Part shown: in pieces, positions 8,930 to 16,154 of the stretch
Layout of the letters: the number at the start of each line of letters is the position of its first letter
Position numbering within the stretch: position 1 is the first letter of the stretch
Notes under the pieces: model-generated
The model's input: the letters and a program-made list of their open reading frames with translations, nothing else
The model's database searches: none
What the model was told of the DNA's origin: nothing
From: Methanobacteriota archaeon
GTDB lineage: Archaea > Halobacteriota > Methanomicrobia > Methanomicrobiales > Methanospirillaceae
Direction: 5' to 3'
Assembly: GCA_029547605.1 (NCBI GenBank)
Contig: JAKPPB010000077.1
Span: forward strand, 1-46,816
DNA length: 46,816 nucleotides
Translations under genes and position numbers: made by a program

Positions 8930-10173
8930 GACCCTTCCTGCCAGCCCGCACGCTGGAACTCGGCCTCCCTGCCGAGGACCATCGTTGCGTCGACACCCAC
9001 CTTCACGTTGGTACCGTCGCCTACCCTGCAGGGATCGAGCGACGACCCCCTCACCCCGGTGACCACCATGATGTCCTGGTCCCCGCGGACCCTCGTCGCC
9101 AGGGCAAACTCTACCTCGTGTGGGTCGGCAGGGTCTATGTCCTCGTCTACCACGACCACGTGCTTGAGTGAGGTGTGCGCGGCAAACGCTGCCATGATGG
9201 CGTTCTTGGCGTCCCCCTGGGTACTCTTCCTGATCTGTATCACCGCGTGGAAATAGCCGCATCCCCCGGTAGTCAGCACCACGTTCCTTGCCTCGGTAAC
9301 TGCCGATACCGCCCGGAATATGATTGGCTCGTAAGGGACACCCATGAGGAGCCGGTGCTCGTTTCCGCCCGGGAGGATGCTGTGGTAGATACAGTCTTTC
9401 CTGGTATGCATCCCGGTAAACCGAATCACCGGCTGCGTGCGAACACTGTCATAGGTGCCGGTGATGTCAACGAACGGCCCCTCACGTGCCGTGTCGCTCC
9501 CGATGTAGCCCTCGAGCACGATCTCCGCGTCGGGGACCAGCACCCCGTTACGGCACTGGTGGACCCGGACCTCGCCCCCGAGCAACTCAGCGGCAAAAGG
9601 CAGCTCTTTTCCCTTTGGGACCCGGGAGCAGCTGGCAAAGGTCACTGCAGGGTGGACCCCGATAGCAACGGCCACTGGAAGCTCCTCACCCCGGGCAAGC
9701 GCTTCCCTGTGGAGCATGTAGGTGTGCCTCCCCTCGACGAGCCTTGCCGCCACCCTGTCCCGGTCAAGGACGAGCATCCTGTGGATGGACGCATTCTCCA
9801 CCCCCTGGTACCGGGAGAAGACGATGCCTGCGGTGAGGTACTTCCCGGCATCGCCGGGAAAGAACTTCATCACGGGGATACAAGAGAGGTCCGCCGGAGC
9901 CATGGGCAGATTGCCCTCCCGGACCACGCTTCCCTCATACGAAGACTTCGAGAGGCGCATCCCAATCTCGCCTTCTCCAACGCCGAGCGCAAGGGAGAGC
10001 GCCTTTCTTGTGGCCGTGACATTCATGACGCAGCGGCCTTCGGGAAGATCATGGAAGAAGATGAGGGAGTCTGTCCTGCTCGCCATCTTCGGTGCACCAA
10101 ACTCGTCCGAAGGCCTATTGTCCACGTCAACGACCATCGAATGCTCGCGCATCTGTTCGATGAATTCACGCAT
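8926..10173 (-). CDS. UbiD-family decarboxylase, probable anhydromevalonate phosphate decarboxylase
   Basis: About 415 residues, a UbiD-type prenylated-FMN-dependent decarboxylase. In the archaeal mevalonate pathway this enzyme converts trans-anhydromevalonate 5-phosphate to isopentenyl phosphate, later phosphorylated to IPP. Family features include the segment ending HREALARGEELPVAVAIG, the EGPFVDITGTYD region (UbiD ExxxxD-type acid residues) and the VVVVDEDIDPADPHEVEFA region. It needs a flavin prenyltransferase (UbiX-like) made elsewhere. ATG 10173 is preferred because GGGTGGGAGG lies about ten bases upstream; a GTG start at 10191 is open. The stop overlaps the AcnX start. A general UbiD/menaquinone role is the alternative, made unlikely by this linkage. 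Confidence 0.88.
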   Translation of the reverse strand: MREFIEQMREHSMVVDVDNRPSDEFGAPKMASRTDSLIFFHDLPEGRCVMNVTATRKALSLALGVGEGEIGMRLSKSSYEGSVVREGNLPMAPADLSCIPVMKFFPGDAGKYLTAGIVFSRYQGVENASIHRMLVLDRDRVAARLVEGRHTYMLHREALARGEELPVAVAIGVHPAVTFASCSRVPKGKELPFAAELLGGEVRVHQCRNGVLVPDAEIVLEGYIGSDTAREGPFVDITGTYDSVRTQPVIRFTGMHTRKDCIYHSILPGGNEHRLLMGVPYEPIIFRAVSAVTEARNVVLTTGGCGYFHAVIQIRKSTQGDAKNAIMAAFAAHTSLKHVVVVDEDIDPADPHEVEFALATRVRGDQDIMVVTGVRGSSLDPCRVGDGTNVKVGVDATMVLGREAEFQRAGWQEGS

Positions 10174-10273
10174 TGCAGTCTTGCCTCCCACCCATGGGAT
10201 AACGTGTGAGCTGCTCTCTGATAAATCTACAAGCTCGCAGGCGAGGATAATTGCTCACGGAACGAAAAATTCC

Positions 10274-10283
10274 AAAAAAAAAA
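10274..10283 (-). terminator. T10 tract after membrane protein gene
   Basis: Ten consecutive A residues on the plus strand, hence a U10 run in minus-strand RNA, 10 bases after the stop codon at 10293. Archaeal RNA polymerase terminates at such U-tracts without needing a hairpin. It would end the HD phosphohydrolase/membrane protein transcript. Confidence 0.6.
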
Positions 10284-10292
10284 GGGTAAGAC

Positions 10293-10736
10293 TTATTGGC
10301 GGGGCGGATTATAGAAACGGAACCTGAACTGGGACTCCTCGAGGACTCGTGCACTTGCGGGGTCCAGTTCCCTTCTTGCCGCCTTCACAATTGAGTTCAG
10401 GATATTCTTCTCCTTGAGGACATCATAATCCCCTTCACGGGTCTCGTTCAGGAAATCCAGGAGTTCGTTGACGTGGAGGAGCACCTGGGGGCCAGCCACA
10501 AGGTTGACTTGGTTGAGCGTGAACGCGAGGTGCCGTTTTGCACGGTCAAGCGAGTATGCATCGCCGGCGGCGACGTTTATCTCCGTCACTGCCTGGAGGA
10601 GCGACTCGTACACCTTCAGTTTCACCCTGTTGTTCACGAACTCCCGTGCCCGATAATCTCTGTACAGATACGCCCCGCAGAAGACAAAGGCAAATGCAAC
10701 TACGCCAGTGGTGACGACGATCCAGTATTCGATCAT
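10293..10736 (-). CDS. Hypothetical membrane-anchored protein
   Basis: 147 residues that I cannot assign to a family. One N-terminal transmembrane helix (about residues 4-26, WIVVTTGVVAFAFVFCGAYL) is followed by YRDYRAREF and a mostly helical soluble domain, consistent with a single-pass protein facing the cytoplasm. The ATG at 10736 (MIEYWIVV) puts the helix at the N-terminus and has GAGGGGG just upstream; the frame is open to 10802. It lies 76 bases downstream of the HD phosphohydrolase gene on the same strand and is followed by a T10 tract. Confidence 0.7.
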   Translation of the reverse strand: MIEYWIVVTTGVVAFAFVFCGAYLYRDYRAREFVNNRVKLKVYESLLQAVTEINVAAGDAYSLDRAKRHLAFTLNQVNLVAGPQVLLHVNELLDFLNETREGDYDVLKEKNILNSIVKAARRELDPASARVLEESQFRFRFYNPPRQ

Positions 10737-10811
10737 TTGGACCCCCTCGCACTCTCTTGGTGGCAGGCGTTCATAAAGATTCTTTTTCGCCCGCGATTGC
10801 ACCGGGGGTAA

Positions 10812-12017
10812 TCACCCGAAGAGGTGCTCCTGGGTGGTCTCGGGCTTGACATTGAGCATGTCCGCTGCCACATCGGCCACACACTCCCTGTACCTGGAAG
10901 GAGTATACACGCCGAGCCTCCATTGGCCCCTCCTGGTATCGTTGAGAGTATGCAGCAGGGGAGAGAGCTCAGATAGCCCGACTGCACGGTGCCGGTTCTT
11001 CACCTGGACATGGAGCGACATGTCCCCCGGGAATGGTGGAATGTCTAACAGCACTTCGTGGGGAAGCACTCCCGCAATGGCAGCGATCCTGCCAGCGAGC
11101 GCCACCCTCTTTTGATGTGAACAGAACTGGGCCATCCGCGCCGCATTCACCTGTTCGCGACTCAGGTATAGCGCCCGCTTATAGAGCCTGCGCTGGTATA
11201 TCCGGAGGGAGAGGTCCCGCGCGACCGGCGAAGGGGAGGTGAGGAGGGCGTGCAAGCAGGCAGAATCGTCCTCCAGGAGGAGCGCGGAAAGCCCGTCTGC
11301 TGCCTGTTCACCGACGTGCGCCATCACTGCAGCCTGGAACATCATCTCCGCGATCCGGCTCACGTGGTGGAAGTACACCGCGGGCCGCATAAGTGTGCGT
11401 GCGATAAGGAGCGACTCGGCCGCATTGACCCCCGATTCTTCAAGGACCACTCTTCCATCGACAAGGGTGGTGCTCCGGATGAGACGGTGAGCGTCGACGG
11501 TGCCGTATGGCGCGCCGGTGTAATGGGCATCGCGCAGCAGGTAGTCCATGCGGTCCACATCGAGCTCCCCGTGGATGATCCCCGAGAGAGGGTGTTCTCC
11601 ACGGATCATGGAGATCACCGCACCGGTGTCGACCCCCATTTCATCCAGGATCTTCGCGGTCCCGGGCTGTTCAAGGAGTGCCCCGACATCCTGGTGGTTC
11701 TTCCCCGCAAACTCCTCTGAGAGCGGCTCGATTGCATGAGAGAATGGCCCATGCCCCACATCATGGAGAAGCCCCGCCGATGCGACGACGAGGCGCTCCT
11801 TCTCGTCAAGACCAAGCTGTCGGGCCATCACTCCCGCAAGGTGCATCGTCCCGAGTGAGTGCTCAAACCGGGTGTGGTGGGCGCCGGGGTAGACAAGGTA
11901 CGAGAACCCGAGTTGCCGCACATACCGGAGCCGCTGCACGGGGGCAGAATCAAGGAGGGGGACCATGGATGCCGGGACTTCCACATAGCCGTGCACCGGG
12001 TCCTTGATGATCTTCAT
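10812..12017 (-). CDS. HD-domain phosphohydrolase (dGTPase/SAMHD1-like)
   Basis: 401-residue metal-dependent phosphohydrolase. The HD metal site is clear: the first His in HHTRFEHSLGTMHLA, HD in AGLLHDVGHGPFSHAIE, and a later Asp in GELDVDRMDYLLRDAHYTG. This set is characteristic of the YdhJ/SAMHD1-like group, whose characterised members hydrolyse dNTPs or other nucleotides; the actual substrate is unknown. The start KDPVHGYVEVP is the family's typical N-terminus. I use ATG 12017; the frame also allows a TTG at 12023. A TATA-like ATTATTTATA lies 34-43 bases upstream. It is divergent from cofD. Confidence 0.9.
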   Translation of the reverse strand: MKIIKDPVHGYVEVPASMVPLLDSAPVQRLRYVRQLGFSYLVYPGAHHTRFEHSLGTMHLAGVMARQLGLDEKERLVVASAGLLHDVGHGPFSHAIEPLSEEFAGKNHQDVGALLEQPGTAKILDEMGVDTGAVISMIRGEHPLSGIIHGELDVDRMDYLLRDAHYTGAPYGTVDAHRLIRSTTLVDGRVVLEESGVNAAESLLIARTLMRPAVYFHHVSRIAEMMFQAAVMAHVGEQAADGLSALLLEDDSACLHALLTSPSPVARDLSLRIYQRRLYKRALYLSREQVNAARMAQFCSHQKRVALAGRIAAIAGVLPHEVLLDIPPFPGDMSLHVQVKNRHRAVGLSELSPLLHTLNDTRRGQWRLGVYTPSRYRECVADVAADMLNVKPETTQEHLFG

Positions 12018-12050
12018 TCCCAATCCGAAACAACACTCTTCTCACCTTCA

Positions 12051-12060
12051 TATAAATAAT
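12051..12060 (-). promoter_or_regulatory. TATA-like box for HD phosphohydrolase
   Basis: ATTATTTATA on the minus strand, centred about 38 bases before the ATG at 12017, predicting a transcription start near 12029 and a leader of roughly 12 bases. The same AT block cannot serve cofD on the plus strand, because it is only 14 bases from that ATG. Confidence 0.45.
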
Positions 12061-12068
12061 AGAGAACT

Positions 12069-12971
12069 ATGATCACGTTCCTCTCGGGGGGTACCGGGAC
12101 CCCCAAGCTGATCCGGGGCATGAGGCGCTCCCTGCCCGACCATGAGATCTCGGTGGTCGTCAACACCGCAGAAGACGTATGGATAAGCGGGGGGTTCGTT
12201 TCGCCCGACATCGACACCCTGATCTACCTCTTCTCCGGTCTCCTCAACACCTCCTCGTGGTGGGGGCAGGAGGGGGATACCTTCACCACCCATAATGAGC
12301 TCATGAAATTGGATGGCGGGGAATACATCGCCATAGGGGACCGCGATAGGGCTGTCCATCTCATTCGGGGAGAACTCCTCAGGGAAGGGATGACCCTGAC
12401 TGCTGCGACGGCCCGGTTGTGCGTAGCGTTTGGGGTCACGGCTCATATCCTCCCTATGACCGACACTCCCGTAGAAACCGTTGTCAACTCTGGGGGGTGT
12501 GAGATTCATTTCCAGGAGTACTGGGTCCGGCACAGGGGCGCGATTCCCATCGATGGTGTCAGGAGGAGATGGACTGTGCCTCCTGTCGCCACTCCCGGTG
12601 TCATCTCCGCGATCACTACTGCCGAGGCGGTGATTATCGGCCCGAGCAACCCAATCACCAGTATCCTTCCCATCCTCGAATGCAGGGGTGTACTCGAGGC
12701 ATTGGAGAGGGTCCCGGTCGTTGCCGTGAGTCCTTTCATCGGGCACGCCCCGGTGAGCGGCCCGGCCGCAGCCCTGATGCGGGCACGGGGTCTCTCCCCT
12801 GACTCGTCTGCAACGAGGGAACTCTACGCCGGGTTCCTTGACCACTTCATCCAGGACACTTTGGATTCGGTCGAAGTGAGCGGTGCGGTCAGGATGGATA
12901 CGCTGATGAACCGCCCCGGGGTGGACGAGGCGCTTGCAAAAAGGATACTCTCTCTCGTGAGGGGTGGCTGA
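12069..12971 (+). CDS. cofD: 2-phospho-L-lactate transferase CofD (coenzyme F420 synthesis)
   Basis: 300 residues. CofD joins the activated phospholactate/phosphoenolpyruvate-type guanylyl donor to the deazaflavin Fo, making F420-0 for the central hydride carrier of methanogenesis. Seen directly: the N-terminal ITFLSGGTGTPKLIRGM, VVNTAEDVWISGGFVSPDIDTLIY, and IGPSNPITSILPIL, all hallmark CofD segments for Fo and GDP-moiety binding. Length is normal. The TTG/GTG alternatives are unnecessary because the ATG starts exactly at the family's N-terminus. It is divergent from the HD gene and followed 79 bases later by a HEAT-repeat gene; a functional link to it is not implied. Confidence 0.97.
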   Translation: MITFLSGGTGTPKLIRGMRRSLPDHEISVVVNTAEDVWISGGFVSPDIDTLIYLFSGLLNTSSWWGQEGDTFTTHNELMKLDGGEYIAIGDRDRAVHLIRGELLREGMTLTAATARLCVAFGVTAHILPMTDTPVETVVNSGGCEIHFQEYWVRHRGAIPIDGVRRRWTVPPVATPGVISAITTAEAVIIGPSNPITSILPILECRGVLEALERVPVVAVSPFIGHAPVSGPAAALMRARGLSPDSSATRELYAGFLDHFIQDTLDSVEVSGAVRMDTLMNRPGVDEALAKRILSLVRGG

Positions 12972-13050
12972 AAACCGGTTTTGCTGCCCCCAGTCAACGA
13001 AAAGAGTTTTTTACCTGCGAGTCAGACACAGGTGTGAGGAACGGGACCAG

Positions 13051-14313
13051 ATGAGCATCTTTCGATCACTCAAGGGGGCGCTTGGCGGGGAAGGGACGCA
13101 CCAGGCGGTTGAAGTGGAGAGGGAGCACATGGAGAGCGTGAGAAAAGCGCTCGCCTACGGTGATGTGGAAGCCCGCTGGAACGCGATCCGGGCGGCAGGC
13201 GAGCTGGGGGACGCGTTCATAGACCCGCTCGTCAATGCGCTTGACGACGAGCACTGGATCATCAGGAGGGGTGCAGGAGAGACGCTCGCGAGGATCGGGC
13301 TCCCTGCCGTTCCCCCGCTGATAGAGGTGCTGGGAACCGAAGACGAGTCGGTCCGCCAGGAGGCCATGCGTGCGTGTGTGCTGATCGGGGGACCCGCAGT
13401 GGAGTCGCTGACGCGGGCACTCTCACGCGACAATCCTGCAATACGGCGCGGTGCCGCGGAGATACTGGGAGAGATGCAGGTGCAGTCCGCTTCAGCTCCC
13501 CTGATTGAGGCGTTGAGGGACAGTGACCCCGGCGTGCGGAGGGAGGCTGCAACCGCGCTGAAGATGCTCGGGGTCGAGGAGGCCATTCCCCCGCTGATCA
13601 GCCTCCTTGGCGACGAGTCGGGGTTCGTCCGCATCGCCGCGGCAGAAGCCCTCTGCTCGATGGGGGGCAAAAGTATCGCTCCCCTTATTGCGGCACTCGC
13701 GCACCCGCAGCCCGAGATCCGCCAGCGTTCAGCGCTCGCACTCGCCTCGATCGGCACCCCCGCAGTTGAGCCGCTCATATCAGCACTCAGCCATGACGAC
13801 CCCCTGGTGCGGCAGGGCGCCGCAGGTGTGCTCGGAAGGATTCGCGACCCCCGGGCGATCTCCGGCCTCATTGGGATCCTCGGGGACAGGGAGAGGAATG
13901 TCCGGCAGGAAGCTGTCAGAGCACTCGCACTTCTTGGCAATCCCGCCATCACCCCGCTCGTGGCAGCGTTCCGCGAAGGCGATGTAGTAGTGCGAAACTG
14001 CACTATGGAAACGCTCTGGATCATCGGTGAGCCTGCCACCCGCCCCCTGCTGGAACTCCTCTCTGACCAGAACGCCGAGGTCCGCAGGCGGACGGCTCTT
14101 TTGCTCGGGGAGATTGGTGACCCGGCCGCGGTCGATGGATTGACCCGGCTCCTGGCAGACCCGGTCCCTTCTGTCAGGCGCGAGGGGTTTGAAGCCCTGG
14201 AGAAAGTAAGGAAGAAGCAGGGCGAAGGGCTCCGTACGATCCCACAGTCACCCACTCAACCTGACCAGGAGCCGGGGAAGCCCGTGAAGGGCAAGAAATC
14301 CGGGACCTGGTGA
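13051..14313 (+). CDS. HEAT-repeat protein (soluble, 12 or so repeats)
   Basis: 420-residue protein composed almost entirely of HEAT/PBS-lyase repeats of about 31 residues from residue 25 to residue 385, with units such as WIIRRGAGETLARIG, PAIRRGAAEILGEM, PEIRQRSALALASIG and AEVRRRTALLLGEIG. The C-terminal 35 residues are Pro/Lys-rich and probably disordered. No transmembrane helix. Start ATG 13051 (MSIFRSLKGAL) has GTGAGGAACGG upstream; the open frame starts at 12964 but that piece overlaps cofD and looks non-coding. Similar repeats occur in the proteins at 4288 and 6427, so these three may be paralogues. Role unknown, presumably a protein-binding scaffold. Confidence 0.85.
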   Translation: MSIFRSLKGALGGEGTHQAVEVEREHMESVRKALAYGDVEARWNAIRAAGELGDAFIDPLVNALDDEHWIIRRGAGETLARIGLPAVPPLIEVLGTEDESVRQEAMRACVLIGGPAVESLTRALSRDNPAIRRGAAEILGEMQVQSASAPLIEALRDSDPGVRREAATALKMLGVEEAIPPLISLLGDESGFVRIAAAEALCSMGGKSIAPLIAALAHPQPEIRQRSALALASIGTPAVEPLISALSHDDPLVRQGAAGVLGRIRDPRAISGLIGILGDRERNVRQEAVRALALLGNPAITPLVAAFREGDVVVRNCTMETLWIIGEPATRPLLELLSDQNAEVRRRTALLLGEIGDPAAVDGLTRLLADPVPSVRREGFEALEKVRKKQGEGLRTIPQSPTQPDQEPGKPVKGKKSGTW

Positions 14314-14335
14314 ATGGAGACCTGACTGAAGGGTA

Positions 14336-14860
14336 TCAGGGAAGAAGTGTGAAGCGGAAGCTTGCGGTGGACAGCGGCACCTCAATCCCCTGGACCTTCA
14401 CCAGGTACTCGTCGGGTTCCCATCCGCGGGTATCGATCAGGTACGACCAGGTATTCGGAAGCCCGCGTTCTCCTGCGAGGACCGCCACGACACCCGCACT
14501 CCCAGAGACCGCGACCGGATCACTCTTTCTCGTCGGGCCAAACGAGACAGGCGTGACCTCAACGAGGATATGGTTTCCGGGAGAGAGGATCGTCGTACCG
14601 TTAAGAAGGATACGGTCTCCTGCTCGGTAGGCACCCTGATGCCTGAAGGGATGTGCCAGATTCGGAGGCAGGGGAGGCTCTTCGGGTTTTCCGGCATCAA
14701 CTCCTCCATCCATGACTCGAGGGGTAGGGGGGGCAGAGAAGGTCCCGTGAGCAGGCACTTCTCCCTCAGGGCCTTTCGCCATGAGACAGCCCCCAGAGAC
14801 AGATGCCAGCACTGCAATGATAAAAACACATGCCAGCCAATCACGCGTGCGCATGATCAT
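14336..14860 (-). CDS. Predicted exported lipoprotein
   Basis: About 174 residues. The N-terminus MIMRTRDWLACVFIIAVLAS followed by VSGGC is a lipoprotein-type signal with the modified Cys near residue 26. After a Pro-rich linker comes a beta-rich domain (AGDRILLNGTTILSPGNHILVEVTP ... NTWSYLIDTRGWEPDEYLVKVQGIE) of a type common in surface proteins of Methanomicrobiales. ATG 14860 or ATG 14854 are both possible; no Shine-Dalgarno is visible, and the open frame to 14998 is not expected to be used. It converges on the HEAT gene with 22 bases between. Confidence 0.7.
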   Translation of the reverse strand: MIMRTRDWLACVFIIAVLASVSGGCLMAKGPEGEVPAHGTFSAPPTPRVMDGGVDAGKPEEPPLPPNLAHPFRHQGAYRAGDRILLNGTTILSPGNHILVEVTPVSFGPTRKSDPVAVSGSAGVVAVLAGERGLPNTWSYLIDTRGWEPDEYLVKVQGIEVPLSTASFRFTLLP

Positions 14861-15007
14861 GAGGGTGCGGGGCTTGGTAAAGAATCTTCGGGGTGATGGC
14901 AGGGGCCCGCGATGGGCGGGGGGGCCTTTGCCAATCGGTGTGCTCTGGCGATACCCATAAGGCCCCGGCACACAAAAGAGAGAGGAGAAAGAGGGCAAGG
15001 GTGCACG

Positions 15008-15658
15008 ATGCCACCACAGGAGAGACCATCCACAAGGGAAGAGGTGATACTCGCCCTGAATGCCAAATTCGCAGTGATGCGCAGGCTATACGGAGTGAAG
15101 AAGATCGGCATCTTCGGTTCGGTCGCCCGCGGCGAGGAGCGGACCGAAAGCGATGTCGATATTGAGGTGGAATTCGATTCAGGGATGGACACCTATGCAA
15201 ATTATATCGGCCTTTCCCTGTATCTCGATGAACTCCTTGGGAGGAGAGTTGACCTTGTGTTGTCCCGCGTGCTCGCCTCGTATATCAGGCCTGAACTTGG
15301 TGCCGAGTTTGCGGTGCTCAGCCGCGACAAGGTGTACCTCGGCCAGATCCTCGATGAGATCACCTATCTCTCCCACCGCACAAAGGGTGTGTCCGCCCGG
15401 GAATTCCAGAAGGACGAGACGCTCCGCCGTGCAGTGGTCCGCAGCCTGGAGGTCATAGGTGAATCAGCGGCAAGGGTCTCGGACCAGTGCATGCAGGAAT
15501 CCAGGGGGATCTCCTGGAACGAGCTCGAAGGGCTCAGGTCACGGCTGATACACCCCTACTTCTCACCTGACTGGGGTCTCGTGTGGAACGTGCTCAACGT
15601 TTATCTTCCCACCGTTGAACCGGCGCTCCGGAAACTCCATGCCCGGATTTCGCGATGA
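15008..15658 (+). CDS. Fused MntA-type nucleotidyltransferase and HepT-type HEPN protein
   Basis: 216 residues containing two domains normally encoded by two adjacent genes. Residues 1-105 are a minimal nucleotidyltransferase: G37-S38, then ten residues, then D49-x-D51, with D82 in RRVDLV as the third acidic residue. Residues 106-216 are a HEPN (DUF86/HepT) domain with the family motif R177-SRLI-H182-P-Y184. In characterised two-gene systems, HepT is an RNase toxin and MntA inactivates it by adding AMP to the motif tyrosine. Here all catalytic residues of both halves look intact and are in one open frame, so modification in cis is plausible. ATG 15008 is preceded by GGGTG; the frame is open back to 14912. 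A T-rich stretch follows the gene. The fused form could also be a non-toxic regulatory descendant. Confidence 0.88.
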   Translation: MPPQERPSTREEVILALNAKFAVMRRLYGVKKIGIFGSVARGEERTESDVDIEVEFDSGMDTYANYIGLSLYLDELLGRRVDLVLSRVLASYIRPELGAEFAVLSRDKVYLGQILDEITYLSHRTKGVSAREFQKDETLRRAVVRSLEVIGESAARVSDQCMQESRGISWNELEGLRSRLIHPYFSPDWGLVWNVLNVYLPTVEPALRKLHARISR

Positions 15659-15979
15659 AATCTGTTCTTATCTGAACAATACCCGCCTTTTCCTTCCTTT
15701 CGAACTTTCGTTCATGGATCGGTGTGGGACCGGGGAATATGACTTGGTTTAGTGGAGGCGGTCTCACCCCCACCCTCACCACACGATGCAATACCCTTCG
15801 CCTCAAAAATTTCATTAATGAGTTCCCATCTCCCTAGACCCCGCGAATGGGACTCCATCCTTTCCAACACTCCCACATACCCACAGCAGGGATGATTCCC
15901 GAACACTCCCACGAAGTGTTGAAAATGGAAGCGGTTGACCTTGCTGAATATTTTTAATAAGACAGCAACATCAACAACC
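15659..15979. other. Gene-poor stretch with two inverted repeats
   Basis: No convincing gene. T-rich ccttttccttcctttcg at about 15686-15702 may terminate the MntA-HepT transcript. One inverted repeat pairs 15724-15732 (gtgggaccg) with 15759-15767 (cggtctcac), nine pairs with one G-U. A second pairs 15854-15871 (tccatcctttccaacact) imperfectly with 15915-15929 (agtgttgaaaatgga). The second repeat encloses the 9-mer aacactccc twice. This may be a structured leader or a regulator-binding region for the gene at 16155. Confidence 0.4.
15949..15960 (+). promoter_or_regulatory. TATA-like box upstream of the unknown gene at 16155
   Basis: tatttttaataa centred at about 15954. The expected transcription start, about 26 bases downstream, coincides with an ATG at 15980, so the transcript would begin either as a leaderless small message or with a 175-base leader for the gene at 16155. 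Confidence 0.4.
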
Positions 15980-16093
15980 ATGCAAGAAGTCACAAGGGAA
16001 TGCCGGGGTGAAGACCGATCCGTTGGCTGCGATACCCCTATGGACCTTTCACTGGTACTGCCCTGCGTGGTATCGTTTATTATTCATCGGTGA
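15980..16093 (+). CDS. Possible small leaderless ORF (37 aa)
   Basis: ATG to TGA frame beginning MQEVTRECRGEDRSVGCDTP, with no match I recognise. The case for it is position only: it begins where transcription from the TATA-like box at 15949-15960 should start, which suits a leaderless archaeal mRNA. It could be a leader peptide ahead of the gene at 16155 or simply untranslated leader. Low confidence. Confidence 0.2.
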   Translation: MQEVTRECRGEDRSVGCDTPMDLSLVLPCVVSFIIHR

Positions 16094-16154
16094 CGAAGTT
16101 ACATTCTGTTGAGATGCGCCCCGGTCCTGCATGCCCTCTCGCTGGAAGTGACGG

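Noticed and set aside
8930-9262. N-terminal extension of the aconitase X frame
   Set aside because: The extra 111 residues are Arg/Gly-rich, unlike the family, and lie within the UbiD-like gene in another frame. The ATG at 8929 in an ATGA overlap gives the normal N-terminus.
13155-14255. Long open frame (366 codons) on the minus strand opposite the HEAT-repeat gene
   Set aside because: Its Ser/Arg/Ala-rich repeats are the reverse complement of the HEAT repeats; the plus-strand frame has the proper repeat consensus.
15712-15993. 93-codon minus-strand frame in the gene-poor stretch
   Set aside because: No family resemblance, overlaps the inverted repeats and the TATA-like box, and has no ribosome-binding site.
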